From the NCBI GenBank assembly GCA_026770585.1, contig MU648070.1:1-10772 (forward strand): a stretch of 10,772 bases of DNA. The letters are read 5' to 3'. Made by a program: the position numbers and the translations under genes. Shown here piece by piece: positions 1-7,002 of the stretch (position 1 is its first letter; each line of letters starts with the position of its first letter). A model generated the notes under the pieces. The model made no database searches and was not told the origin of the DNA. It saw nothing but the letters and a program-made list of their open reading frames with translations. The stretch is from Baffinella frigidus (lineage: Eukaryota; Cryptophyceae; Cryptomonadales; Baffinellaceae).

Positions 1-198
1 GATAAATCCCCCCTAGGAGTAGTTCGAGTGACTTTACACAAGTCACGTCTCCTAGGACCACATTAGACCAAATGTACACATTCGGCCCCGCCGGATAATT
101 CCGAGCGGTTGGGCTGGATTCCCTTTCTTCAGTGAAAGCCTCATACTCAACACGTCACCGTGTCTCGAGCCTCCGACGCCCCGCCTGGGCGCCAGAAG
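1..198. other. Unique sequence with small hairpin, before telomere-like array
   Basis: No gene is visible. Positions 28-34 (GTGACTT) and 40-46 (AAGTCAC) form a perfect 7-bp stem around a 5-nt loop. CCTAGGA-type motifs lie on both sides (about 12-18 and 51-57), so this may be the core of a decayed foldback element related to those further downstream. The rest is moderately GC-rich and has no long open frame. Confidence 0.5.
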
Positions 199-227
199 TT
201 TAGGGTTTAGGGTTTAGGGTTTAGGGT

Positions 228-279
<52 letters not shown>

Positions 280-2331
280 AGGATTGAGGGTTTATCGTTT
301 ATTGCTTAGGATTTATGGTTCACGGTTTGGGGTTTATGGCGTGTAGAGTGTAGGGTTGGTGGTTTAGGGTTTAGGGTTTAGATTTTAGGGCATAGGGTTT
401 GGGGTTTAGGGTTAAGAGTCTAGGGTTTAGGGTTTGGGGTTTAGGGTTTAGGGTTTAGGGTTTAGGGTTTAGGGTTTAGGGTTTAGGGTTGAGGGTTGAG
501 GGTTTAGGGTTCGAGGTTTGAGGTTTGGGGTTGAGGGTTCGGGGTTTAGGGTTTAGTGTTTAGGGTTTAGGGTTTAGGGTTCAAGGTTTGGGGTTGAGGG
601 TTGAGGGTTGAGGGTTTGGGGTTGAAGGGTCGAGAGTTTATGGTTTAGTGTTTAGGATTTATGGTTCACGATTTAGGGTTTTTGGTGTGTAGTGTGGAGG
701 GTCAATGGTTTAGGGTTTAGGGTTGAAGGGTTGAGAGTTTCGGGTTGAGGGTTGAGGGTTTAGGGTTTGGAGTTTAGGGTTTAGGGTTTAGGGTTTAGGG
801 TTTAGGAATTAGGGTTTAGGGTTTGGGGTTTAGGGTTTAGGGTTTAGGGTTTAGGGATTAAGGTTTATGGTGTAGGGTTTAGGGTGTAGGGTCTAAGGTT
901 CAGGGTTAAGGGTTTGGAGTTTAGGGTTTAGGGCTTAGGGTTTGAGGTTTAGGGTTTAGGTTTTATGGTTTATGGTTTATGGTTTAGGGTTTAGGGTTTA
1001 GGGTTCAGGGTTTAGGGTTTAAGGTTCAGGGTTCAGGGTTCAGTGTTGAGGGTTTAGGGTTTAGGGTTCAGGGTTTAGGGTTAGATTTATGAGTCAGGGG
1101 TTTGAGTTAAGGGTTCAGGGTTTAGGGTTTCGGGGTGCCTGGTTGAGGTTTCAAGATCTGGATCTGGGGTTTCGGGTATCGGGTTTAGGGTTCACGGGTC
1201 AGGGGTCAGGGGTCAGGGGTCAGGTTTTATGGTTCAGGGTTCAGTGTTTAGGGTTTAGGGTTTGGAGTTTAGGGTTTACAGGAAATGTTGTAGGGTTTAG
1301 GGTTTAGGGTTCAAAGTTTTGGGTGCTTGGTTTAGGGTTTAGGGTTTAGTGTTTAGGTTTTTCAGGTTGAGGGTTCAGTGTTCAGGGTTTAGGGTTTAGG
1401 GTTTAGGGTTTAGGGTTTATGGTTAGATTTATGGGTTAGGGGTTTGAGTTAAGGGTTCAGGGTTGAGGGTTTCGGGTTGCCTGGTTGAGGTTTCAGGATC
1501 TGGATCTGGGGTTTCGGGTTTCGGGTTTAGGGTTCAGGGGTCATGGGTCAGGGGTCGGGTTTCATGGTTTAGGGTTCAGTGTTTAGGGTTTAGGGTTTAG
1601 AGTTTAGGGTTTACAGGAAATGTTGTAGGTCTTAGGGTTTAGGGTTCAAAGTTTTGGGTTTATGGTTTAAGGTTTAGGGTTCATGGTTTAGGGTGTAGGG
1701 TTTAGGGTTTAGGTTTTAGGGTTTAGTGTTTAGGATTCAGTGTTGAGGGTTCAAGTTTTAGGGTTTGGGGTTTAGGGTTAGATTCATGGGTTAGGGGTTT
1801 GAGTTAAGGGTTCAGGGTTTAGGGTTTAGGGTCGCCTGGTTTAGGTTTCAAGATATAGGGTTCAGGGTTTAGGGTTCAGGGTTCAGGGGTCAGGGATCAG
1901 GGGTCAGGTTTCATGGTTTAGGGTTCAGGGTTTAGGGTTTAGGGGTTTGGGTTTAGTGTTTAGGGTTGACAGGTAATGTTGCAGGGTTTAGGGTTTAGGG
2001 TTTAGGGTTTGAAGTTTAAGGTTTAGGGTTAGGGTTTAGGGTTTAGGGTTTAGGGTTGAGGGTTGAGGGTTTGGGGTTTAGGGTTTAGGGTTTAGGGTTT
2101 AGGGTTTAGGGTTTAGGGTTTAGGGTTTAGGGTTGAGGGTTGAGGGTTTGGGGTTTAGGGTTCAGTGTTTAGGGTTTAGGGTTTAGGGTTTAGAATTTGG
2201 GGTTTAAGGCCTAGGGTTTATGGTCTAGGGTTTAGGGTTTAGGGTCAAGGTTTTAGGTTGTAGTGTTTAGGGTTTAGGGCGTAGGGCTCAGGGCTTAGGG
2301 TTTAGGTTTAGGTTTAGGGATTAGGGTTTAA
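199..2331 (+). repeat. Interstitial degenerate TTTAGGG telomere-like array
   Basis: About 2.1 kb is built from TTTAGGG with many variants, including TTGAGGG, TTCAGGG, TTTGGGG, TTTATGG and AGGGGTC. Clean runs such as 199-227, 441-489 and 2074-2133 alternate with degenerate stretches. TTTAGGG is the plant/green-algal telomere motif and is also known from several other protist groups. Unique sequence lies on both sides, so this is an interstitial or subtelomeric block rather than a chromosome end within the window. The G-rich strand is the plus strand. Open frames inside it, such as 1089-1307, simply follow the repeat periodicity and are not genes. Confidence 0.95.
1081..2000 (+). repeat. Higher-order repeat of about 350 bp inside the telomere-like array
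   Basis: Three copies begin with the landmark TTAGATT(T/C)ATG at 1081, 1433 and 1778, giving spacings of 352 and 345 bp. Each copy runs in the same order: a GGGGTTTGAGTTAAGGG segment, a non-telomeric GCCTGGTT(G/T)AGGTTTCA(A/G)GAT segment, a run of GGGGTCA units, and an ACAGG(A/T)AATGTTG landmark near 1277-1290, 1613-1625 and 1969-1981. The third copy is the most diverged and lacks a clear end. The shared non-telomeric landmarks show that the array grew by segmental duplication and not only by addition of 7-mers. Confidence 0.85.
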
Positions 2332-2564
2332 GATTCATCTCTTGTGGTTAAGACCTGATTAAATGCAAGCAAGGGGCACCTGGCACTCAAGAAATCGCCC
2401 CCCCCCGCAGGGCCCTACGAGAACTCGGAAGTTAAAACAGGTTCAACATCCGAGTTCTGGCCCAAAACAAACTGGCGGCCCACCTTGGATTTTGGAAGTT
2501 AAAATGATTGTAGCTGCCGAGCTCTGCGGTTAAAATCATGTAACTTCCGAGTTCTAACCGAGCC
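2332..2564. repeat. Nested inverted repeats between telomere-like array and MITE
   Basis: No gene is seen. AGAACTCGGAAGTTA at 2420-2434 is the exact reverse complement of 2541-2555, giving 15-bp inverted repeats 106 bp apart. A second pair lies inside: GGAAGTTAAAATGATT at 2494-2509 pairs, with one mismatch or bulge, with 2534-2548. The outer pair has the layout of a small foldback element, but I find no clear target duplication. The element directly abuts the family A MITE that starts at 2565. Confidence 0.6.
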
Positions 2565-2686
2565 TACAGGGGTACCTCGATCATAAAAAACGCCCCCCCC
2601 CCCTAGGATCACCATAGGGCCCTATGCATAGGCCTACTGTAGGGTCATAGTGGAAGGCAGTTTCTTATAAGCGAGGTACCCCTGTA
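2565..2686. mobile_element. Family A MITE, complete copy 1
   Basis: This is a 122-bp foldback element that starts TACAGGGGTACCTCG and ends in its near-perfect reverse complement GCGAGGTACCCCTGTA. Inside, a poly-C run and CCTAGGATCACC are followed by palindromic TAGGGCCCTA. All complete copies carry TA immediately outside CAGGGG...CCCCTG, which fits a TA target-site duplication as made by Tc1/mariner-type transposases. The family assignment is inferred from this alone. There is no coding capacity, so it must be non-autonomous. Here the terminal repeat has CGATCATAAAAAA instead of the usual CGCTCATAAGAA. Confidence 0.85.
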
Positions 2687-2712
2687 GAACTCACGGAACT
2701 CGGAAGGCATAG

Positions 2713-2811
2713 GAGCCTCTGCACTGGAGAGCTCAATGCGATCCGAAAGCAAAAATTCTAAGAAAGGGAGTGTCGTTGGGCCATGTTGGGAGAAATTAAA
2801 ACCTCAAGGAC
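2713..2811 (+). repeat. Dispersed repeat, copy 1 (shared with 6526)
   Basis: Starting at GAGCCTCTGCACTGGAGAGC, this stretch matches 6526-6642 with moderate divergence. Shared blocks include GCGATCCG(A/G)AAGCAAAAAT, GTGTCGTTGGGCCATGT and AAAACCTCAAGGACCT. After 2811 the match stops, and a related GGCGTGTCCTTGATTTCGAG resumes at about 2993, whereas copy 2 continues without a break at about 6660. Copy 1 may therefore be interrupted by 2812-2990. Its function is unknown; it could be a fragment of a larger interspersed element. Confidence 0.7.
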
Positions 2812-2862
2812 CTATTTTTTTCAATGCCCGAGTTCCCGTCTATCCAAGCAAACATTGCTTTA

Positions 2863-2969
2863 AAAAACGATCGAAAATCACACCGTTTCAAAAGGTATAA
2901 ACAGGTCTGAAATATTTTAGAGTTCAAAAACGATCGAAAATCGCACCGTTTCAAAAGGTTTAAATAGGT
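2863..2969 (+). repeat. Two 44-bp direct repeats, 63-bp offset
   Basis: AAAAACGATCGAAAATC(A/G)CACCGTTTCAAAAGGT(A/T)TAAA(C/T)AGGT occurs at 2863-2906 and again at 2926-2969, with only a few substitutions. The two copies are separated by 19 bp. No open frame is associated. The pair lies inside the apparent interruption of the dispersed repeat at 2713. Confidence 0.8.
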
Positions 2970-3013
2970 ACTGTAGGACTACCTTAGGGGCCGGGCGTGT
3001 CCTTGATTTCGAG

Positions 3014-3107
3014 TACAGGGCCACCTCGCTCATAAGGAGCCGCCCCCCCCCATAGGACCACCGCAGGTCCTTAGGTATGCCTACAGGGTTACCTCGCTCA
3101 TAAGAAG
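3014..3107 (+). mobile_element. Two partial family A MITE heads in tandem
   Basis: TACAGGGCCACCTCGCTCAT begins at 3014 and is followed by GCCGCCCCCCCCATAGGACC, the normal left half of family A. A second left terminus, TACAGGGTTACCTCGCTCAT, begins at 3082. No right terminus follows either, so both are truncated, or one was inserted inside the other and later lost its end. Translating the minus strand through here yields only MITE-derived peptide. Confidence 0.75.
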
Positions 3108-3647
3108 TCGGTTGATGGGTTGATGGCATTGTGCTGATGAGTTCCAGGTACTAGGAACTTCGAAAGACTGAGAAACCTCACAAAAAGGAAAGGGATACGA
3201 AGCAAGGGGAAACGTTGTTTCCCTATGCAAAAAGGACACTTTAGAGTGAACACCACAGACACTACGAATTCAGAACTTCGAAGGACTAACGATGAATGGA
3301 GGATAAAGTCACGTTTCTTCAACACTTCCCAACATTATGAGTTTACTGCAGCACATTACCTCAGAACAGACCGGGTGGAAACTGACTGAATCCTGACACC
3401 TGTTTCTTTAGGTCCTTTAGTTTCTTCGAGCTCCCAACATAGGCGGACACTGGAACTTATCTGCAGAAAAGCCATGCTTCCTTTCGGATCACATCAGGCC
3501 CCCCGGTGCAGAGGATCGCTCTCTTGACTGACTCCTGAGTCCTCCTAAGTGAATCCTGAGACCTCTTGGTAGAATCATCATAGGGTTAGGATTTGGGGTT
3601 TAGGGAAACCATAACCCCGGCACTCTCTACCTACTATCATGGGTTAT
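3108..3647. other. Apparently non-coding stretch
   Basis: No gene is convincing. The longest open frame, on the minus strand at about 3098-3325, has no recognisable domain and starts within MITE-related sequence. A short imperfect repetition of TCCTGAGTCCTCC / ATCCTGAGACCTC lies at about 3530-3565. A very short telomere-like tract, TAGGGTTAGGATTTGGGGTTTAGGG-type, sits at about 3581-3605. Composition is mixed AT/GC without a codon-position bias I can see. Confidence 0.5.
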
Positions 3648-3768
3648 TACAGGGGTACCTCGCTCATCAGAAACCGCCCCCCCCTAGGAAACTACAGTAG
3701 GGCTATGCCTAGGGCCCTATGGTGGTCCTAGAGGGGGGGCAGTTTCTTGTGAGCGAGGTACCCCTGTA
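3648..3768. mobile_element. Family A MITE, complete copy 2
   Basis: This 121-bp copy starts TACAGGGGTACCTCGCTCAT and ends GAGCGAGGTACCCCTGTA. The interior CCCCCCCCTAGGA pairs with TCCTAGAGGGGGGG, and GGGCCCTATGGTGG sits in the right half. The element can fold along most of its length. TA lies outside both CAGGGG and CCCCTG, as in the other complete copies. It interrupts or abuts the GC-rich stretch that follows. Confidence 0.9.
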
Positions 3769-4278
3769 CTACCAACACGGCCACCATGTATGTTCTCCCA
3801 CCGAGACTGTTAATAGAGGCCGTAGCCGGGGGAAGCAGGGCAGGGGAGTCTCTGCTCCTCAGGAGGGCACGGAGAGAAGGAGAATAGAGAAGGAGGCCAG
3901 TGGAGGAGAGCAGGTCGGCGGGGGCTCTGCTCGCAGATGGGCGAAGGGCGTCGCAGAGAAGACGCTGGAGCGAGCGGCAGTGAGCAGGAACCTGAAGAGA
4001 GGTCAGAGTTTAGGGTGCGTGTTAGGACGGAGTCCTAGGAAGGGCCCTGCTCTCGGCCAAGGAGAAAGATGATCTCAGATGTATTCGGGAAGGGATTTTG
4101 AATAACCCCTAAGCGACCAGACCTAGGACCCTACGGTAGGCAACCCGTAGGGGCATAGAGGGGTTGCTACGGATAAGGTAACGGAAACTCGGGTACTGAG
4201 TTCCCGAAAATCCCTTCGTAGCCCGCTGTGTGTGGGTGCCTCGCCCAGACGGAGCCGTACCCCCCTAGGACCTTAAGG
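3769..4278. other. Purine-rich stretch and a hairpin, coding status unclear
   Basis: 3830-4070 is GC- and purine-rich on the plus strand and is open for about 100 codons (Arg/Gly/Glu-rich). The open frame begins inside the MITE terminus, and no domain is recognisable. Further on, GAAGGGATTTT at 4089-4099 pairs exactly with 4207-4217, and an inner pair around AGGCAACCC / GGGGTTGCT (about 4136-4174) lies between them, so 4089-4217 may be another small foldback element. A diverged family A head, GGGTGCCTCGCCCAGACGGAGCCGT-like with CCCCCCTAGGACC, spans about 4234-4278, directly before the next intact copy. Confidence 0.45.
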
Positions 4279-4395
4279 TACAGGGGTACCTCGCTCATAA
4301 GAATCCCCCCATGGGGCCACCATACGGCCCTAGACATAGGCCTACTGCAGGGTTCTAGGGGTTGGCTTGTTTCTTATGAGCGAGGTACCCCTGTA
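4279..4395. mobile_element. Family A MITE, complete copy 3
   Basis: This 117-bp copy runs from TACAGGGGTACCTCGCTCAT to TATGAGCGAGGTACCCCTGTA-type sequence. The internal poly-C run is short and the right half has GGTTGGCTTGTTTC in place of GGGGCAGTTTC. It lies immediately after a diverged family A head (4234-4278), and the same arrangement is seen at 5013-5061. That suggests insertion into, or replication next to, an older copy. Confidence 0.9.
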
Positions 4396-4415
4396 TGCCC
4401 CTAGGACTCTACAGT

Positions 4416-4485
4416 TCAGGGGTACCTCCCTCATAAGAACCTTCCCCCTCTAGGGCCCTACAGTAGCCCTATGTCTAGCTAGGGA
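4416..4485 (+). mobile_element. Truncated family A MITE head
   Basis: TCAGGGGTACCTCCCTCATAAGAA is followed by a C-rich run, CTAGGGCCCTACAG and TAGCCCTATGTCTAG. This is the left half of family A with a CGCTC to CCCTC change in the terminus. No right terminus follows before the telomere-like tract at 4511. The base preceding CAGGGG is T and not A, so the usual flanking TA is absent. Confidence 0.7.
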
Positions 4486-4510
4486 TGTATCCGGGGTATG
4501 GGAGTGACCT

Positions 4511-4635
4511 CACACCCTACACCCTAAGCCCTCAGCCCTATGCCCCACACCCTGAACCCTGAACCCTCAACCCTAAACCCTAAACCCCTCAACCCTAAAC
4601 CCCAAACCCAAACTCCCAAACCTCAAACCCTCAGA
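4511..4635 (-). repeat. Short telomere-like array, opposite orientation
   Basis: CACCCTACACCCTAAGCCCT and following AACCCTAAACCC / AACCCTCAACCC units form a degenerate tract of about 120 bp. The C-rich strand is on the plus strand, the reverse of the large array at 199-2331. It has the same sequence character as the two introns at 9708-9852 and 10034-10222, but I can see no coding sequence on either side that it would interrupt. Confidence 0.85.
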
Positions 4636-4678
4636 TCCTCTTAGGGCGGTCAACTTAGTGCAGTCCACTTTTAGCGAC

Positions 4679-4780
4679 CCCTTAAGTGGCCAGGGGGTCA
4701 TATTTGACTCTCAACAGGTCCTGGGCTCCTACGTATGTCCTACGGTAGGAGCGTATTGGCTACTGGCCACTTGAGGGATA
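4679..4780. mobile_element. Family B foldback element, copy 1
   Basis: CCCTTAAGTGGCCAG at 4679-4693 pairs with CTGGCCACTTGAGGG at 4763-4777 with one mismatch. The interior has GGGGGTCATATTTGACTC next to the left arm. Copy 2 at 5209 shares the termini and the GGGGGTCAA-TTTGACCCCC core, but with the core next to the other arm, so the two copies lie in opposite orientation. There is no coding capacity; it looks like a MITE unrelated to family A. Confidence 0.75.
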
Positions 4781-5012
4781 AGTGGTACACTCTTAGGATA
4801 CCACAAGCAACCCGAAGCAGCTTTAACCGGGTCCTTGCAGGAATCCGGGAATGAAATTCTTTTTTTGATTTATTCGTGCGACCCTACTGTAGGAGGCCAG
4901 AGGGACCTGGGAATTGCTGACGGGGTGATTGAAAGAGATATCCTTGGTTTGACCGGAAAATACTACAGCACCCGACCCGGATAAGCTGCTACGGGTTGCT
5001 GGTGGTAGTTCA

Positions 5013-5060
5013 GAGGTGTACCTCGTCCACATGGAGCCGTACCTCCCTAGGACCCTACAG
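5013..5060 (+). mobile_element. Diverged family A head
   Basis: GAGGTGTACCTCGTCCACATGGAGCCGTACC-like sequence followed by TCCCTAGGACCCTACAG matches the left half of family A with many substitutions. It is most similar to the diverged head at 4234-4278: both have TGGAGCCGTACC or CGGAGCCGTACC where other copies have AAGAAACCGCCCC. Both directly precede an intact family A copy. The two composites may be duplicates of a single nested arrangement. Confidence 0.65.
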
Positions 5061-5189
5061 TACAGGGGTACCTCGCTCATAAGAACCCCCCAGCCCCTAG
5101 GGCCCTACAGTAGCCCTACTCATGTATGTCTAGGGCCGTATGGTTGTCCTAGTCGGTGGGCGTTTTCCTATGAGCGAGGTAACCCTGTA
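5061..5189. mobile_element. Family A MITE, complete copy 4
   Basis: This 129-bp copy begins TACAGGGGTACCTCGCTCAT and ends TATGAGCGAGGTAACCCTGTA-type; the right terminus has one substitution (GTAACCC for GTACCCC). The interior holds CCTAGGGCCCTACAG and a GGGCCGTATGGTTGTCCTAG right half. Six-frame translations across it give GTSLIRT and SYERGNPVGIP, the peptide signature of the element and not of a gene. Confidence 0.9.
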
Positions 5190-5208
5190 GGCATACCTAT
5201 CCCTCTGT

Positions 5209-5313
5209 TATCCCTTAAGTGGCGAGTAGGCTCATACGCCCTACCGTAGGGCCCTAGGACCTGCCTAGGACCTCTTGGGGGTCAATTTTGACCCCCTCAC
5301 CACTTAAGGGATA
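5209..5313. mobile_element. Family B foldback element, copy 2
   Basis: TATCCCTTAAGTGG at 5209-5222 is an exact inverted match of 5300-5313. Inside the right half, GGGGGTCAATTTTGACCCCC (5277-5296) is itself a hairpin. The element is 105 bp long. The flanking TAT/ATA may be part of the terminal repeat or include a TA target duplication. It sits between an intact family A copy and an isolated family A tail that begins about 7 bp after its end, so it may have inserted into an older family A copy. Confidence 0.8.
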
Positions 5314-5320
5314 GACCTGC

Positions 5321-5369
5321 GGTGGTCCTAGGGGGGAGGGCAGCTCCTCATGAGCGAGGTGCCCCTGTA
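5321..5369 (-). mobile_element. Isolated family A MITE tail
   Basis: GGTGGTCCTAGGGGGGAGGG followed by CAGCTCCTCATGAGCGAGGTGCCCCTGTA-type sequence is the right half of family A. The matching left half is missing upstream because family B copy 2 occupies that position. The terminus has TGCCCC for TACCCC, and TTCTTATG has become CTCCTCATG. Confidence 0.75.
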
Positions 5370-5397
5370 CTCGAAATGAAGGACACGCCCGGCCCCT

Positions 5398-5482
5398 TCA
5401 GGGGTACCTCGCTCATAAGAAACCGCCCCCCTCCCTAGGACAACCGTAGGGCCCTACAGGGGTACCTCGGCTATAAGAACAC
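5398..5482 (+). mobile_element. Two partial family A MITE heads
   Basis: TCAGGGGTACCTCGCTCATA begins at 5398 and is followed by a poly-C run and CCTAGGACAACCGTAGGGCC. A second terminus, TACAGGGGTACCTCGGCTAT, starts at 5456. Neither has a right end. The second head leads directly into the GGTCGGT minisatellite at 5494, so the array may have arisen within or beside a family A copy. Confidence 0.75.
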
Positions 5483-5493
5483 CCTTGCTCCAA

Positions 5494-5690
5494 GGTCGGT
5501 CGGTCTGTGTTTTCTTAAAATAAGAAAATCGAGGCAGAATCCGGTCGGTCCGATTTTCCTATGGTTCAGAAAACGCACGAAAGCGGTCGGTCCGCGTTTT
5601 CTTCAAGATTAAGAAAACGCAGGAAAGCGGTCGGTCCACGTTTTCTTAAAGTTAAGAAAACGCAGGGAGAATCTGGTCGGTGCTCGTAAG
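5494..5690 (+). repeat. Hairpin-forming GGTCGGT minisatellite, array 1
   Basis: Five units start with GGTCGGT at 5494, 5543, 5585, 5629 and 5675, with spacings of 42-49 bp. Each full unit has the plan GGTCGGTCC, then an inverted repeat of the type CGTTTTCTTnnn...TTAAGAAAACGC, then AGGAAAGC or AGAATCC. Every unit can therefore fold on its own into a stem of about 9-12 bp. Compensating differences between the two arms (for example GATTTTCC against AGAAAACG) are limited, so I cannot claim selection on the fold. The last unit is truncated at TGCTCGTAAGAAAG. Confidence 0.85.
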
Positions 5691-6153
5691 AAAGTGTCTC
5701 CGCGTACCTCATTACATACAGTACATGTAGGCCTCACCATCGCTGCCTAAGGCGGTCCCACATGCACATGTAGGGAGGGTTGCTCCTTCCTGTACGAGAG
5801 AGATGTACACCGCCCTGCAGGTGCCCACCAATCACCAAAGTGGCCGGGTAGGCCAACCTGTGAAAGGCACCTGGTGAAAACACAATCTCTGGGTATTTCG
5901 ACCCAAATGACTCCACGATTGTAGGCCCGTTTCAACCGCAATCCCCACCCCAAAGGCGCAAGTGTAAAGCGCAAGCAAGTGAACCGCCCTGCAGGTGACC
6001 AAAAATTGCCGATTTTTGAAAGTTGCACCACTGAGGAACCTTTTTTTCTCAGGAAATGTTGACTTGTTTTTCGGCCCGAAAAATCGCCAGATCCATTCCC
6101 CGGGGGGGTAAGCGATGTGAGGCCCAATTTTTTTCTTGGCAGACACAGAATCC
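5691..6153. other. Unique spacer between two minisatellite arrays
   Basis: About 460 bp separates the two GGTCGGT arrays. It contains ACCGCCCTGCAGGTG twice (5809-5823 and 5983-5997), a 15-bp exact direct repeat. Minus-strand frames of 60-126 codons cross it in three overlapping frames, but none shows a domain or a codon bias better than the others. It may be an insertion that split one minisatellite array in two, because related units resume on the far side. Confidence 0.5.
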
Positions 6154-6300
6154 GGTCGGTCGGTGTTTTATTAATTCATTAGAAAACACGAGAATCCGGT
6201 CGGTCGGTGTTTTCTTAAAAATAAGAAAACAGGGGAGAAATCGGTCGGTTTGATTTTCTTAGGTTTAAGAAAACACAGGGGTCGGATTCGGTGTGTTTTC
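6154..6300 (+). repeat. Hairpin-forming GGTCGGT minisatellite, array 2
   Basis: Units start at about 6154, 6198 and 6242, with a decayed one near 6279, at 43-44 bp spacing. They show the same plan as array 1: CCGGTCGGTCGGTG, then TTTTCTTAAAA(A)TAAGAAAAC, then GAGAATCC. Units in this array have GGTGTTTT, which is closest to the first unit of array 1 (GGTCTGTGTTTT). The array ends just before a family A tail. Confidence 0.85.
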
Positions 6301-6307
6301 TTGTAAG

Positions 6308-6399
6308 GCGCTTTCTTATAACCGAGGTACCCCTGTAGGCATAGTCCTACTGTAGGGTCCTTGGAGGAGGCAGTTTCTTATGAGCGAGGTACCCCTGTA
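6308..6399 (-). mobile_element. Two family A MITE tails in tandem
   Basis: CTTTCTTATAACCGAGGTAC leading to CCCTGTA ends at 6337. A second tail, with GGCATAGTCCTACTGTAGGG and GGCAGTTTCTTATGAGCGAG leading to CCCTGTA, ends at 6399. The second resembles the right half of copy 1 (2565-2686). Neither has a left terminus. They mirror the two tandem heads at 5398 and 5456, so the arrays and spacer between them (5494-6300) are bracketed by outward-facing element ends. Confidence 0.75.
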
Positions 6400-7002
6400 G
6401 GGTGGTCCTATGCTTCGAGAAGGTTTCATCGGTCAACCACTGAGGCTCGGCACCTGTCCGACTGAGGCTCACATTGCCGATTAACTCAAACAACCCATGA
6501 GAATCACCCTCTGTCCCTTCTTCATGAGCCTCTGCACTGGAGAGCTAAACGCGATCCGGAAGCAAAAATGCTTTCTCTGCAGTTCTTTCTACGGAAGGGC
6601 GTGTCGTTGGGCCATGTAGGGAAAAATCAAAACCTCAAGGACCTCAAGGACCCAGGGCGGTGCGTGTCCTTCAATTCGAGCAACCCTGGTAGAGGACCAG
6701 CACCCGCCTACACGCCATCAACCCTCACGGCCAGGGCAAATCGGGGCAAATCGCTCCAAAAAAACCCTTGGAGGCCGCCGGATTCCGACGTCGGTTATTT
6801 TTAAAAAACTCCCGAATCATGATCACAGCAGGGTGTCTGGAGTTTACGGCTTTGCACAAAAGTCAAAATCCGTCGATTTGTCCACGCTGTGAGGGTCGGT
6901 GGCGGTACACTGAGGGTGGGAGTGGACACGACCACCCAACCTCCTCCTATCAGGTCCTTATCCTCCTGGATAAGTACACCCCTTTTGGTACACGACAGTG
7001 GA
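6400..7002. other. No convincing gene; contains dispersed repeat copy 2
   Basis: 6526-6690 is a second copy of the repeat seen at 2713, here with an internal duplication (CTCAAGGACCTCAAGGACC at about 6633-6651) and a continuous GTGCGTGTCCTTCAATTCGAG tail. Two plus-strand frames of 78-81 codons (6568-6804 and 6768-7013) overlap in different frames, have no domain I recognise and show mixed third-position composition. I regard the whole stretch as intergenic. Confidence 0.5.

Noticed and set aside
1089-1307. Open frame of 72 codons inside the telomere-like array
   Set aside because: The peptide only repeats GFRV/GLGF phrases, which come from the 7-bp repeat period (7 is not a multiple of 3, so phrases cycle). 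There is no independent sign of coding.
199-2331. A true chromosome end (telomere)
   Set aside because: A functional end would have the G-strand running outward with nothing beyond it. Here the G-strand runs into 8 kb of other sequence, and the array is degenerate.
3719-4072. Open frame of 117 codons, Arg/Gly/Glu-rich
   Set aside because: It starts inside the right half of a family A MITE and reads through its terminus as LVSEVPLYY. The rest is purine-rich low complexity without a domain. A coding exon beginning after 3769 cannot be excluded but is not supported.
4823-5249. Overlapping frames on both strands with MSEVPLY and GTSLIRT phrases
   Set aside because: These phrases are translations of the family A termini (GAGCGAGGTACC and GGTACCTCGCTC). 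They recur wherever the element lies and do not mark genes.
5734-6146. Three minus-strand frames of 60-126 codons
   Set aside because: They overlap one another in different frames over the spacer between the minisatellites. None has a domain or a distinct codon bias, and at most one could be real.
5494-6300. CRISPR-like array
   Set aside because: The repeats are regular, but the sequence between GGTCGGT tags is itself repeated and self-complementary, not a set of unique spacers, and the setting is eukaryotic.
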